Shown: in pieces, positions 1 through 9,041 of the stretch
How positions within the stretch are numbered: position 1 is the first letter of the stretch
How the letters are laid out: the number at the start of each line of letters is the position of its first letter
Origin: Nocardioides sp. Iso805N
GTDB taxonomy: Bacteria; Actinomycetota; Actinomycetes; Propionibacteriales; Nocardioidaceae
DNA: 64,000 nucleotides
Reading direction: 5' to 3'
NCBI RefSeq assembly: GCF_000364605.1
Contig: NZ_KB822576.1
Span: 124,001 to 188,000, forward strand
Program-made: the position numbers and the translations under genes
Notes under the pieces: model-generated
Told to the model about the DNA's origin: nothing
Seen by the model: only the letters and a program-made list of their open reading frames with translations
Database searches by the model: none

Positions 1-2
1 CC

Positions 3-1103
3 ACCGACGACGAGGAACAGCTGCGTGCCGTCTCGCTGTGGGGCGCGGCGGCCGCCGTCGGGGCGGCCGCCGGACCGCTGCTCGGGGGCGTGTTGGTCGA
101 GGCCACCGGCTGGCAGGGCCTCTTCTGGATCGACGCCGGGATCGGCGTGCTGTGCATCGTCCTGACCGTGGCAACGGTCAGCGAATCCCGGGACCCGGGC
201 CGCACCAGGTCGATCGACTACGCGGGCACCCTGCTCATCGCCCTCACGTTGGTGCCGCTCATCCTGGGGGTCAGCAAGAGCGGCGACTGGGGCTGGCTGT
301 CCGCTGCCACGCTGACCTGCTTCGCGGTCTGTGTCGTCGCCTGCTTCACCTTCGTCAAGGTCGAGCAGCACGTCGCGGTCCCGCTGCTCGACCTCCACCT
401 GCTCGGCAACCGGGTGCTCGTCGGCGCCACCATCGCCATCCTGATCGGCGCCGGCACGATCAACGGCCTGATGTATCTGCTGGGCCTCTACTTCCAGGAT
501 CCGGCGACGCTCGGCATGTCCCCGCTCCAGGCCGGACTTGCGACGCTCCCTGCGACGGTGGGGCTGGTCGTGGTGGCGACGTTCGTGCCCCGACTCGCCA
601 AGCGGTTCGGGACCCGCCTGACGGTCGGCGCGGGCTTCGCTGTCACCACCGCCGGCTTCGCGGTCATCGGGTTCGCCGAGGGGTCGTGGAAGTACGCCGC
701 CTTCGTCCTGCCGCTCATCGCGATCGCGGTCGGCATGGGCCTCTCGAACGGGCCATCGTCGTCGGCGGCCACTGCTGCGGTCGATGCCGGCCAGGTGGGT
801 GAGGCCTCGGGGGTCTCCAACATGGCGAGGTACGTCGGAGCGGCCGTTGCGACCGCTCTCGCAGCGACGGTCTACGGCACCGTGATCGCCAACCACGAGC
901 ACGACGGCGCCTCCAGCGCCGACGCCGTCGCCGCAGGGCTGGGCGCGGCATCCTGGGTGATGGCCGTCTTCAGCGCAGCCGGGTTGCTGCTGGCGATCCT
1001 GGTCATCGTCCGCCACCGCTCCGACCGCGGCACCATGCGTGACGTCGCTGCTGGTGCCGCCGCCCACCTGCACACCCTGCCGGACCCCGGTAGCCAGACC
1101 TGA
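3..1103 (+). CDS. MFS multidrug exporter, DHA2 type (5' end missing)
   Basis: The reading frame is open from the left window edge to a TGA at 1101-1103, so this is the C-terminal part (about 366 residues) of a longer protein. The opening residues AAAVGAAAGPLLGG resemble antiporter motif C of drug:H+ antiporters, followed by GWQGLFWID, typical of the DHA2 (EmrB/QacA) branch. About nine further hydrophobic segments follow. The family exports drugs or other small hydrophobic molecules across the cytoplasmic membrane using the proton gradient. The substrate cannot be told from sequence. The gene ends 17 bases before the aminopeptidase gene, which has its own ribosome-binding site, so co-transcription is possible. 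Confidence 0.85.
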   Translation, partial: TDDEEQLRAVSLWGAAAAVGAAAGPLLGGVLVEATGWQGLFWIDAGIGVLCIVLTVATVSESRDPGRTRSIDYAGTLLIALTLVPLILGVSKSGDWGWLSAATLTCFAVCVVACFTFVKVEQHVAVPLLDLHLLGNRVLVGATIAILIGAGTINGLMYLLGLYFQDPATLGMSPLQAGLATLPATVGLVVVATFVPRLAKRFGTRLTVGAGFAVTTAGFAVIGFAEGSWKYAAFVLPLIAIAVGMGLSNGPSSSAATAAVDAGQVGEASGVSNMARYVGAAVATALAATVYGTVIANHEHDGASSADAVAAGLGAASWVMAVFSAAGLLLAILVIVRHRSDRGTMRDVAAGAAAHLHTLPDPGSQT

Positions 1104-1120
1104 CCAGACGGAGATGCGAC

Positions 1121-2257
1121 ATGGCCGACACTCACCCTCCCGTGGCCGTTCCCTTCGCCACCGGTGACTACACCGCCCGGATGCGGCGCGTGGTGGACTC
1201 GGCCACCGCCGCAGGACTCGACGGCGTACTTGTCACGCCTGGGCCGGACCTGGTCTGGCTCACGGGCTACCAGCCGACCGCGATCACGGAGCGGCTGACC
1301 ATGCTGTTCCTCACCCGCGAGCATGAGCCGACCCTGCTGGTACCGACGCTCGAGCGGCCCGATGCGGCGGCGGCCCCGGGCACGGCCGACCTGGCGCTGA
1401 CGGACTGGCGAGACGGCGCCGACCCGTATGCCGCCGCGAGCACGCTGCTGCGACCGGCCGCCCGCTACGGCGTCTCCGACTCCGCGTGGGCCCTGCACCT
1501 GCTCGCACTCCAGCACCTGATGCCGAGCGCGCGCTTCGCCTCGCTCACCCAGGCTCTCGCGATGATGCGGGCGGTCAAGGACGAGAACGAGCTCGCCCGG
1601 CTCGCAGCAGCCGGCGCGGCAGCCGACGCGACCTACCTCGAGATCCTCAAGGTGCGCTTCGCCGGTAGGAAGGAGCGCGACGTCGCCGGTGACCTCGCCG
1701 ATCTCCTGCTCGGCTTCGGGCACGAGCAGGTCGACTTCACCGTCGTCGGGTCCGGCCCGAACGGCGCGAACCCGCACCACGAGGCCGGCGACCGAACGAT
1801 CGAGGAGGGCGACGCGATCGTCCTCGACTTCGGCGGGCTGATGTCCGGATACGGCTCGGATACCAGCCGCACCGTCAGTGTCGGCGAGCCGAGCGCACGC
1901 GTCCGCGAGGTGCACGAGATCGTCCGGCTGGCCCAGCAGGCCGGCGTCGACGCGGTGCGGCCCGGGGGGGCCTGCCAGGAGATCGATCGGGCGGCCAGGC
2001 GGGTGATCACCGAGGCGGGCTACGGCGAGCAGTTCATCCATCGCACCGGCCACGGCATCGGCGTCACCACGCACGAGCCGCCGTACATGGTCGAGGGCGA
2101 GGAGCAGGAGCTCGTTCCCGGCATGTGCTTCTCGGTCGAGCCCGGCATCTATCTGGCGGGTGAGTTCGGCGTGCGGATCGAGGACATCGTCGCGGTCACC
2201 GACGACGGCGGCCGCCGGCTCAACAGCACCTCGCGCAGCCTGCAGATCGTGGAGTGA
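1121..2257 (+). CDS. M24B metallopeptidase (Xaa-Pro aminopeptidase-like)
   Basis: A 378-residue cytoplasmic peptidase with a creatinase-type N-terminal domain (about 1-150) and a pita-bread catalytic domain (about 155-378). All five metal ligands can be placed: Asp236 in VLDFGG, Asp247 in GSDTSR, His311 in GHGIG, Glu340 in SVEPG and Glu354 in RIEDI. The family removes N-terminal residues before proline or hydrolyses Xaa-Pro dipeptides. The ATG at 1121 follows GGAGATGCGAC, a usable Shine-Dalgarno. The next genes are a permease and a dipeptidase, which suggests peptide use, although a regulatory palindrome between 2261 and 2277 separates this gene from them. A related M24 hydrolase such as a creatinase cannot be excluded. 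Confidence 0.9.
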   Translation: MADTHPPVAVPFATGDYTARMRRVVDSATAAGLDGVLVTPGPDLVWLTGYQPTAITERLTMLFLTREHEPTLLVPTLERPDAAAAPGTADLALTDWRDGADPYAAASTLLRPAARYGVSDSAWALHLLALQHLMPSARFASLTQALAMMRAVKDENELARLAAAGAAADATYLEILKVRFAGRKERDVAGDLADLLLGFGHEQVDFTVVGSGPNGANPHHEAGDRTIEEGDAIVLDFGGLMSGYGSDTSRTVSVGEPSARVREVHEIVRLAQQAGVDAVRPGGACQEIDRAARRVITEAGYGEQFIHRTGHGIGVTTHEPPYMVEGEEQELVPGMCFSVEPGIYLAGEFGVRIEDIVAVTDDGGRRLNSTSRSLQIVE

Positions 2258-2260
2258 ATC

Positions 2261-2277
2261 TCACCCGGACTGGGTGA
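2261..2277. promoter_or_regulatory. Palindromic operator, site 1 (TCACCC-N5-GGGTGA)
   Basis: The sequence is TCACCCGGACTGGGTGA, a perfect 6-bp inverted repeat around a 5-bp centre. It starts 4 bases after the aminopeptidase stop codon and 83 bases before the permease ATG. It matches four other sites in the window at 5621, 10866, 15463 and 17084. I infer that it is the binding site of the LAL regulator at 12637-15384. Confidence 0.75.
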
Positions 2278-2359
2278 CCTCGTTCCCGACACCGCCGGTG
2301 ACCATGACTCTCAGTGTCACAACACCGAACTCAGGTGGAGTCCAGCATCGGAGGCACAG

Positions 2360-3823
2360 ATGAGCGCGATGGACATGCCGGCGGATCGCCCGGTTGCGGG
2401 GTCGACGGCCAGATCCACGGCCCCAGCCACGCACTGGATCTCCTGGGTGGCCCTGGCCATGATGACGACGAGCTCGGTCGCGAGCCTGCGTGCTGCACCG
2501 ACGATGGCCGTCTACGGGCTCGCCTGCGTCTTCCTCTACCTCCTCCCGGCGGTCCTGTTCCTGCTGCCCACCTCGCTGGTCTCCGCCGAGCTCGCGTCGG
2601 GCTGGGACGGCGGCATCTACAAGTGGGTCTCCGAAGGCATCTCCAAGCCGATGGGCTTCCTTGCGGTCTGGTGCCAGTTCGCGATGACGATCTTCTACTA
2701 CCCGAGCCTGCTCGGCTTCGTGGCCAGCACGCTCGCGTACGTCATCAATCCCGACCTGGCGTCGAGCGGCGTCTGGACCGCCTGCGTGATCGTCGTCATC
2801 TACTGGGCCGGCGTCTGGGTCTCCTCGCGTGGCACCTCCGGGGTCGCCGGCCTGGCCAGCGGCGGTCTGATCATCGGGACCCTCATTCCCGGCGTCATCC
2901 TCGTCGTGCTCGGCGTCGTCTTCCTCGGCCAGGGCAACACGTCGGCCGCCCCGATGGATTCGAGCCATCTGTTGCCGGCGTGGGCCGGCGTATCGAGCCT
3001 GGTCCTGATCGTCAACAACTTCCTGTCCTATTCGGGCATGGAGATGAACGCCGTCCATGTGAGCTCGCTGCGCAAGCCGGGCAAGGAGTTCCCTCGGGCG
3101 ATGTTCCTGGCGATGGGCCTCGTGCTGCTGATCTTCATCCTGCCGGCGCTGGCCATCAGCTGGATCGTGCCGGCCGACGAGCTGTCACTGACCGCCGGCG
3201 TGATGCAGGCCTTCGATGCGGTCTTCGCCCAGTTCGGCACCCAGTGGCTGACGCCGATCCTCGGCATCATGCTGGTGGCGGCCTCGTTGGGCGGCATGCT
3301 GACCTGGCTCGCCGGGCCCTCGAGGGGTCTGCTGCTCATCTCCCGGCAGGAGGGTTACCTGCCTCCGTTCCTGCAGGCCCTCAACAAGCACGGCGTGCAG
3401 CAGAACATCCTCGTCGCGCAGGGAGCCGTCACCACGGTCATCGCGCTGGGCTACGCACTGATTCCGGACGTCTCCAGTGCCTATTGGATCTTCTCGGTGA
3501 TCACGACGCAGGTCTACCTGATCATGTACCTGCTGATGTTCGTCGCGGCGCTGCGCCTGCGGCGCAACCAACCCGACCATCCGCGCGGATACCGAGCGCC
3601 CATGCTCGTGGCCATGTGCGGGGTCGGCTTCGCGGCCTCGTTGGCAGCCCTGCTCGTCGGTTTCATCCCACCGTCGCAGTTCGGCGGCGACAACGGCTTC
3701 GTCTACTTCATCATCGTGGGCGGTGGGGCACTCGGGCTCGGCCTGCTGGTCCCCTTCCTCTTCTACCGCTTCCGCAAGCCGACGTGGCGGCAGGCCGAGG
3801 CAGAGCCAGAGGCGGCGTCATGA
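2360..3823 (+). CDS. APC-superfamily amino acid permease (glutamate/GABA antiporter-like)
   Basis: A 487-residue integral membrane protein with about 12 hydrophobic segments. The early segment MMTTSSVASLRAAP and the stretch GWDGGIYKWVSEGI fit the APC superfamily, closest in style to the GadC/YjeM group of amino acid antiporters. It should move an amino acid or small amine across the cytoplasmic membrane, but the substrate is not shown by the sequence. The ATG follows GGAGGCACAG, a good ribosome-binding site. It overlaps the next gene by four bases (ATGA), so translation is coupled. An operator palindrome lies upstream at 2261-2277. The dipeptidase two genes downstream suggests amino acid or peptide salvage. 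Confidence 0.85.
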   Translation: MSAMDMPADRPVAGSTARSTAPATHWISWVALAMMTTSSVASLRAAPTMAVYGLACVFLYLLPAVLFLLPTSLVSAELASGWDGGIYKWVSEGISKPMGFLAVWCQFAMTIFYYPSLLGFVASTLAYVINPDLASSGVWTACVIVVIYWAGVWVSSRGTSGVAGLASGGLIIGTLIPGVILVVLGVVFLGQGNTSAAPMDSSHLLPAWAGVSSLVLIVNNFLSYSGMEMNAVHVSSLRKPGKEFPRAMFLAMGLVLLIFILPALAISWIVPADELSLTAGVMQAFDAVFAQFGTQWLTPILGIMLVAASLGGMLTWLAGPSRGLLLISRQEGYLPPFLQALNKHGVQQNILVAQGAVTTVIALGYALIPDVSSAYWIFSVITTQVYLIMYLLMFVAALRLRRNQPDHPRGYRAPMLVAMCGVGFAASLAALLVGFIPPSQFGGDNGFVYFIIVGGGALGLGLLVPFLFYRFRKPTWRQAEAEPEAAS

Positions 3824-4266
3824 TGGCGACATCGCACGGCGTCTCGCACCACCAGAACCGCTTCGTCTACTGGACCGCCGCCGGGCTGCTGGTCGTGTTC
3901 GTCGTCATCGGGCTCCTCACCTTCAGCTCCGGACACGCGTCGAACAAGGCCGACGACAAGGCCGATCAGCTGATCAAGGCACTCAAGGACGCCGGCGCCA
4001 CCGCACCTGACAAGGATCAGATCGTGCGCGTGCTCGGCTCCGACGGCGGGTCGGTGTGCCAAGACCCGGGCGATGCGCTGCGCAAGGCGACCCTCTTCGC
4101 CCAGCTGATGAACGGGGCCACCGGGCCGGGGATGCGCCCCGTGGTCGCCGACGACCGAGTGGTCAAGGGGCAGATCCTGATCATGAACATCTACTGCCCC
4201 GACAAGCTGGACGACGTACAGGGCTATCTCGATGACCTGAAGACCGGCGACGTGGTCAAGCAATGA
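3820..4266 (+). CDS. Small single-pass membrane protein of unknown function
   Basis: Predicted 148 residues. The ATG overlaps the permease stop (ATGA at 3820-3823) and the stop overlaps the dipeptidase ATG (ATGA at 4263-4266), so it sits as the coupled middle gene of a three-gene operon. A His-rich N-terminus (HGVSHH) precedes one clear membrane helix at about residues 18-37. The rest is soluble, with Lys/Asp-rich KADDKADQL and two cysteines (VCQDPG, YCPDKL) that could form a disulfide outside the membrane. I do not recognise a family. The tight linkage suggests an accessory or anchoring role for the permease or dipeptidase. Confidence 0.75.
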   Translation: MMATSHGVSHHQNRFVYWTAAGLLVVFVVIGLLTFSSGHASNKADDKADQLIKALKDAGATAPDKDQIVRVLGSDGGSVCQDPGDALRKATLFAQLMNGATGPGMRPVVADDRVVKGQILIMNIYCPDKLDDVQGYLDDLKTGDVVKQ

Positions 4267-5618
4267 GCACCGCGGACCTCGAGGCGGCCGTCACCGGGCT
4301 GATGCCCCGGGTACGCGCCGAGCTCGCCGAGCTCGTCGCCATCAAGTCCGTGGCGGACGCCCGCCAGTTCCCTCCCGAGGAGTGCGACAGTGCCGCGCAG
4401 TGGGTCCTCGACGCCTTCCGCGAGGAAGGGTTCGCCGACATCGGCCTGCACGAGACGAGCGACGGCAGCAGCGCCGTCGTCGGCTCCCGTCGTGGACCCG
4501 GCGACGGCGCGCCGACGGTGCTGCTCTACGCCCACTACGACGTGCAGCCGCCCCTGGACGAGGACGCCTGGCGCACGCCGCCGTTCGAGCTGACCGAGGT
4601 CGACGGCCGCTGGTACGGCCGTGGTGCTGCCGACTGCAAGGGCAACATCCTGATGCACCTGACGGCATTGCGGGCCTTGGGTGAGCAGCTTCCGGTCAAC
4701 CTCAAGCTGGTGGTCGAGGGATCCGAGGAGCAGGGTACCGGCGGTCTGGAGGACTTCGTGCCGAAGAACGCCGACCTGCTCCGTGCCGACACCATCCTGG
4801 TCTGCGACACCGGGAACGCCTCGGTCGGGGTCCCGGCGGTCACCGTCAGCCTGCGCGGCATGGTCAACGTCGTCGTGCACGTCGAGGCGCTGCCGACCGA
4901 GCTGCACTCCGGCATGTTCGGCGGCCCGGCACCAGACGCACTGGCCGCTCTGGTCGCCATGCTGGCGAGCCTGCGCGACGCGCAGGGCGAGACCACTGTT
5001 GACGGCCTCGTCCACGATCAGACCTGGAGCGGCGCGCCCTACCCGCCGGAAGCCTTCCGGCGGGACGCCGGGATGGATCCGGCGGAATCCCTGCTCGGGG
5101 CCGGCACCGTGTCCGACATGCTCTGGGCGCGGCCGGCGCTGACCATCCTCGGCATCGACTGCCCGCCGGTCATCGGGTCTGCGGCGGCCATCGTCCCGCG
5201 CGCGAGCGCCCGGCTGAACCTCCGCATCCCGCCGGGAACCGAGCCCGACCTGGCCGAGCGGGCCCTCACCGATCATCTGCGCGCCGCCGCACCGTGGGGC
5301 GTCCGGGTCACCGTCGAGGTCGAGGCGAGCGGCGGTCCTTTCCGCGCGCACACCGACGGACCGGCGTACGCCGCCATGCGAGCCGCGATGAGCGAGGCGT
5401 ACGGGCGAGACATGGTGCTGCTGGGGCAAGGCGGCTCGATCCCGCTGTGCAACGTCTTCGCCGAGACCTACCCCGATGCCGAGCTCATCCTGATGGGCGT
5501 CGAGGAGCCGCTGGCCCTGATCCACGCGCCGAACGAGAGCGTCGATCCTGGGGAGATCGCGCGGCTGGCCATCGCCGAGGCAAGCTTCCTGCGATCCTTC
5601 GGCTCCGCCCCGGGCTGA
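4263..5618 (+). CDS. M20 family dipeptidase
   Basis: A 451-residue zinc metallopeptidase of the ArgE/DapE/carnosinase family. The conserved residues are visible: His91 and catalytic Asp93 in YAHYDVQP, bridging Asp124 in GAADCKG, the Glu155-Glu156 pair in GSEEQGTGG and Asp182 in VCDTG. A dimerisation (lid) domain follows from about residue 200, with a conserved ELHSGMFGG segment. The family hydrolyses dipeptides or N-acyl amino acids in the cytoplasm. The length fits the dipeptidase subgroup (about 450). It is the last gene of the permease operon, which points to import or exchange of amino acid derivatives coupled to hydrolysis. Confidence 0.92.
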   Translation: MSTADLEAAVTGLMPRVRAELAELVAIKSVADARQFPPEECDSAAQWVLDAFREEGFADIGLHETSDGSSAVVGSRRGPGDGAPTVLLYAHYDVQPPLDEDAWRTPPFELTEVDGRWYGRGAADCKGNILMHLTALRALGEQLPVNLKLVVEGSEEQGTGGLEDFVPKNADLLRADTILVCDTGNASVGVPAVTVSLRGMVNVVVHVEALPTELHSGMFGGPAPDALAALVAMLASLRDAQGETTVDGLVHDQTWSGAPYPPEAFRRDAGMDPAESLLGAGTVSDMLWARPALTILGIDCPPVIGSAAAIVPRASARLNLRIPPGTEPDLAERALTDHLRAAAPWGVRVTVEVEASGGPFRAHTDGPAYAAMRAAMSEAYGRDMVLLGQGGSIPLCNVFAETYPDAELILMGVEEPLALIHAPNESVDPGEIARLAIAEASFLRSFGSAPG

Positions 5619-5620
5619 CC

Positions 5621-5637
5621 TCACCCGATGCGGGTGA
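5621..5637. promoter_or_regulatory. Palindromic operator, site 2, before the first sulP gene
   Basis: TCACCCGATGCGGGTGA is perfect over both 6-bp arms. It starts two bases after the dipeptidase stop. A possible -10 element TAGGCT lies at 5661-5666, 23 bases downstream, and the sulP GTG is at 5730. The position just upstream of the expected -35 fits an activator site. Confidence 0.8.
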
Positions 5638-5729
5638 CAACCCCCTCCTCAGGCCGCACCTAGGCTGCCACAGACGCGCCGGCTGCGTCGCCGGCGACGG
5701 TCCGCTCGCCGCGTCGAAAGGGTCCGCAC

Positions 5730-7442
5730 GTGCCCAGACTGCTCGCCCCGTCCTTCGCGTCGTACTCGCGCTCGTGGATCAGGTCCGACCTGATCGCCGG
5801 CCTGACGGTGTGGGCCGTGCTGGTGCCGGAGTCCCTCGCCTACGCCACCATCGCGGGCGTCACCCCCGTGATCGGCCTGTACGCCGCGGTGCCGTCGCTG
5901 CTCCTCTATGCGCTCATCGGCTCGTCCCGGCACCTCATCGTCGCCCCGATGTCGGCGACCGCCGCCCTCTCGGCCGGTGTCGTCACCGCGATCGGCACGG
6001 GTCATGACCAGGCCGCCGTCCTCACCGCCGGGCTGGCGATCACCACCGGGATCGTGGCACTGCTGGCCGGACTGATGCGGCTGGGCTTCCTGGCCGCGTT
6101 CATCAGCGAGCCGGTGCTCAAGGGGTTCATCATCGGCCTGGCCCTGACCATCATGATCGGCCAGGTCCCCGCCCTGCTGGGACTGGAGAAGGGCTCGGGC
6201 GACTTCTTCGAGAAGACCTGGGACGTGCTGCGCCACCTCGGCGGCGTCGACGGCCTGACCGTCGCGGTGGGGCTGACCAGCCTGGCCGCACTCCTCCTGC
6301 TGCGGCGGTGGGTGCCGCTGCTCCCCGGCTCGCTGGTGGTGGCACTGGTCGCCATCGGCCTGACCGCCGCGCTCAACCTGGACGACCACGGCCTCGACAT
6401 CGTCGGGCACATCGACGCAGGCCTGCCCCACCTCGGCTTCCCCGACGTCTCCGTCGACCAGTTCCGCGATCTGCTCGGTGGAGCGGTCGGCGTGATGCTG
6501 GTGGGGTTCGCCGAGGGGCTCGGCGCCGCCAAGACGTACGCCGCCCACAGCGGCTACGAGATCGACGCCAACCGGGAGCTGCTCGGGCTCGGGGCCGCCA
6601 ACCTCGGCGCTGGCCTGGCCTCGGGCATGGCGGTCAACGGGTCCCTGTCCAAGACGGCCGTCAACGGCTCCGCCGGCGCACGCTCACAGATCTCCGGCGT
6701 GACCGCCGCCGCCCTGACCGTGCTGACGCTGCTCTTCCTGACCGGCCTGTTCGAGAACCTGCCCGAGGCGACGCTGGCGGCGATCGTGATCGCCGCGGTG
6801 ATCGAGCTGGTGGACATCGCCTCGCTGCGACGGCTGTGGCGGGTCCGGGCCGGGCAGATCGCCAAGGTCTACCAGATCAGCGCCCGAGCCGACTTCGTCG
6901 GCGCTGTGGCGGCGCTGCTGGGCGTCTTGCTCTTCGACACGCTGCCCGGGCTGGTGATCGGGATCGGCGTCTCGCTGCTCCTGCTCATCGCCCGCACGTC
7001 GCGCCCGCACCTCGCCCCGCTGGCGCCGGTCGGGGGTGCCGACCTCGCTCAGGCCGGTCATCCGGCCGGACCGTGGGTCGACATCACCCGCAACCCCGAG
7101 TACGCCGAGGTTCCCGGCGTACTGGTGCTGCGGGTGGAGGCACCCCTCGTCTTCGCCAATGCGGACTACGTCCGCGAACAGGTCTGCGCCATCGTCGACG
7201 CGGCATCCGACCTGCGACTGGTGGTGCTCGACGGCCGCACCACGCCATCGATCGACGTCACGGCCACCGGGATGCTGATCCAGCTCCGGGCGGATCTGCG
7301 CCGTCGGGGCACGGAGTTCGTGATGGCCGAGGACGTCGGCCAGGTCCGCGACGTGCTCGAGCGTGCCGCCGACTCCGATGAGCCGGAGATCTATCGCACC
7401 GTGGAGGCCGCGATCCGCGCCTCGTTCACCGGGAACGGGTGA
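5730..7442 (+). CDS. SulP family anion transporter with STAS domain (1)
   Basis: A 570-residue member of the SLC26/SulP family. The N-terminal two thirds contain about 12 hydrophobic segments, with the typical PESLAYATIAGV signature near residue 35. The STAS domain occupies about residues 455-560 (VLVLRVEAPLVFANADYV onwards). The family imports sulfate, bicarbonate or organic anions by H+ or Na+ symport or exchange. The substrate is not assignable here. The start is GTG at 5730, supported by GAAAGG nine bases upstream and by the family N-terminus. Promoter and palindrome lie at 5621-5666. A second SulP gene at 10917 has the same type of promoter palindrome. Confidence 0.92.
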   Translation: MPRLLAPSFASYSRSWIRSDLIAGLTVWAVLVPESLAYATIAGVTPVIGLYAAVPSLLLYALIGSSRHLIVAPMSATAALSAGVVTAIGTGHDQAAVLTAGLAITTGIVALLAGLMRLGFLAAFISEPVLKGFIIGLALTIMIGQVPALLGLEKGSGDFFEKTWDVLRHLGGVDGLTVAVGLTSLAALLLLRRWVPLLPGSLVVALVAIGLTAALNLDDHGLDIVGHIDAGLPHLGFPDVSVDQFRDLLGGAVGVMLVGFAEGLGAAKTYAAHSGYEIDANRELLGLGAANLGAGLASGMAVNGSLSKTAVNGSAGARSQISGVTAAALTVLTLLFLTGLFENLPEATLAAIVIAAVIELVDIASLRRLWRVRAGQIAKVYQISARADFVGAVAALLGVLLFDTLPGLVIGIGVSLLLLIARTSRPHLAPLAPVGGADLAQAGHPAGPWVDITRNPEYAEVPGVLVLRVEAPLVFANADYVREQVCAIVDAASDLRLVVLDGRTTPSIDVTATGMLIQLRADLRRRGTEFVMAEDVGQVRDVLERAADSDEPEIYRTVEAAIRASFTGNG

Positions 7443-7511
7443 GCAGCCGGCCCACCGGCACGCCCACGCTGATGGGAGCAGAACCCCGCACTCACAGCGA
7501 AGGAGCACACG

Positions 7512-8021
7512 ATGGCCAACGGAGCCCTGACCGTATGGAAGTTCGACACGCCTGAAGGAGCGGAAGAGGCGGCCCGGACCCTGGCGGACCTCGCCCGCGA
7601 GCAGGTGATCAATGTGCATGACGCCGCGGCAGTCTCCTGGGAGGTGGGCAAGAAGAAGCCCAAGACCCGCCAGCTCAGCGGCAGCACCACCGGCGGCGGG
7701 GCGCTGGGCGGAGCCTTCTGGGGGATGCTGTTCGGACTCATCTTCTTCGTCCCCCTTCTCGGCGCGGCCGTTGGGGCGGCGACGGGAGCATTGGCCGGGT
7801 CCCTGACCGATGTCGGCATCGACGACCGCTTCATCAACAAGGTCCGCGACGAGGTCACCCCCGGTACGTCGGCCCTGTTCGTGATGACCTCGGACGCGGT
7901 CCTGGACAAGGTGCGTGACGCCTTCGCCGGACACCAGCCCTCCGAGCTGGTCTTCACCAACCTCTCCGAGGAGCAGGAGAAGGCGCTGCGCGAGGTTTTC
8001 GAGGCAGACGACAACGAGTAG
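7512..8021 (+). CDS. DUF1269 membrane-associated protein
   Basis: A 169-residue protein. The first 60 residues form a soluble domain (TVWKFDTPEGAEEAARTLA). A glycine-rich hydrophobic stretch at about 62-100 (GGGALGGAFWGMLFGL then GAAVGAATGALAG) looks like a glycine-zipper membrane hairpin. The C-terminal part is soluble and acidic. This pattern matches DUF1269, a family of unknown function often found near stress genes in actinomycetes. The ATG follows GAAGGAGCACAC, a strong ribosome-binding site. It lies 69 bases after the first sulP gene, in the same direction, and probably in the same transcript. Confidence 0.85.
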   Translation: MANGALTVWKFDTPEGAEEAARTLADLAREQVINVHDAAAVSWEVGKKKPKTRQLSGSTTGGGALGGAFWGMLFGLIFFVPLLGAAVGAATGALAGSLTDVGIDDRFINKVRDEVTPGTSALFVMTSDAVLDKVRDAFAGHQPSELVFTNLSEEQEKALREVFEADDNE

Positions 8022-8111
8022 CTCTGAGCATGACCCCGGCCGCCCCGCCTCTGCGAGGTCAGCGGGCGGGATCGCCGCAGCATCGTCGACAACACCTGAG
8101 GAGCGTCAGCC

Positions 8112-8525
8112 ATGACCTCACAATTCCCAACGCATTACGAGCGGTCCGACTCGCTGTGGGCCCAGGGGCTCGCGCTGTTCGCCGGGATCATGCTCATCCT
8201 GGTCGGAGTCCTTCAGTTCCTGGTGGGTCTGGCCGCGGTCCTGGGCGACGACGTCTTCGTGGTCACCCGCAGCTATGTGTTCCAGTTCGACCTCACCACG
8301 TGGGGCTGGATCTGCCTGGTGATCGGGGCACTCGCCGCGCTGATCGGCGTCGGCATCGTCCTGGAACAGAATCTCGCCTATGTCCTCGGCATGATCGCCG
8401 CCATCATCTCGACCCTGGCGTCGTTCCTCTTCCTTCCCTACTCACCGGGCTGGGCGATCGCCCTGATCGTCTTCAACGTCGTTGTCATCTGGGCGCTCGC
8501 CGCGATGATCCCACGTCGGGTCTGA
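8112..8525 (+). CDS. DUF7144-like four-helix membrane protein (1)
   Basis: A 137-residue protein with four predicted membrane helices. It has the conserved pattern of a helix, then YVFQFDLTTWGW, then three more helices ending in FLFLPYSPGWAI. This is the DUF7144 style common in actinomycetes, function unknown. It is a close paralogue of the next gene, sharing the FQFD-TTWGWI and FLPY-P-W motifs. The ATG follows TGAGGAGCGTCAGCC. Its neighbours are DUF1269 and a second copy, suggesting a small envelope-stress set transcribed after sulP. Confidence 0.8.
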   Translation: MTSQFPTHYERSDSLWAQGLALFAGIMLILVGVLQFLVGLAAVLGDDVFVVTRSYVFQFDLTTWGWICLVIGALAALIGVGIVLEQNLAYVLGMIAAIISTLASFLFLPYSPGWAIALIVFNVVVIWALAAMIPRRV

Positions 8526-8570
8526 CCCAATCCGAGCCCACTTCGTTCGATCCGACCCAGGAGGTCACCG

Positions 8571-8999
8571 ATGAGCACCACTCACTCAGGTCATGACTAC
8601 GACGACAGCGCGCGCGGGCTGGTGTCGACGTCCACGACCATCTTCGCCGCTTCCATGCTCGCCATCGTCGGCGCCTGCCAGATCCTGCAGGGCATCAGCG
8701 CCGTCGCCAAGGACAAGATCTACGTGTCAGGCATCAACTACGTCTACCAGTTCGACGTCACCACCTGGGGCTGGATCCACATCGTCGTCGGGGCCTTGGC
8801 CATCGCGGTGGCCGTCGGCATCATCGCCAATCAGACGTGGGGTCGCATCGGCGGCATCGTCATCGGCGTCATCGGCGCCGTGGCCAACTTCATGTTCCTG
8901 CCCTACTACCCGTTCTGGTCGCTGGTGCTGGTGGGCTTCAACGTCCTGGTCATCTGGGCGCTGTGCGTCCAGCTGAGCTCCGCCCGGCGTGCCTACTGA
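8571..8999 (+). CDS. DUF7144-like four-helix membrane protein (2)
   Basis: A 142-residue paralogue of the preceding gene, with the same four-helix layout and shared motifs YQFDVTTWGWIH and FMFLPYYPFWS. The N-terminus is slightly longer and His/Asp-rich (HSGHDYDDSARG). The ATG follows CAGGAGGTCACCG, a very good ribosome-binding site. It ends directly before a strong hairpin terminator at 9004-9033. The pair looks like a tandem duplication that has since diverged. Function is unknown. Confidence 0.8.
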   Translation: MSTTHSGHDYDDSARGLVSTSTTIFAASMLAIVGACQILQGISAVAKDKIYVSGINYVYQFDVTTWGWIHIVVGALAIAVAVGIIANQTWGRIGGIVIGVIGAVANFMFLPYYPFWSLVLVGFNVLVIWALCVQLSSARRAY

Positions 9000-9003
9000 C
9001 ACC

Positions 9004-9033
9004 GATGCCGGCCCCGGTGTCGGGGCCGGCATC
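9004..9033. terminator. Bidirectional hairpin terminator
   Basis: A perfect 12-bp stem (GATGCCGGCCCC, positions 9004-9015, with its complement at 9022-9033) closes a 6-base loop. It lies between the convergent ends of the DUF7144 gene (8999) and the small minus-strand gene (9042), so it can end both transcripts. No U-tract is present, as is usual in high-GC actinomycetes. Confidence 0.8.
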
Positions 9034-9041
9034 GCGGCGGT

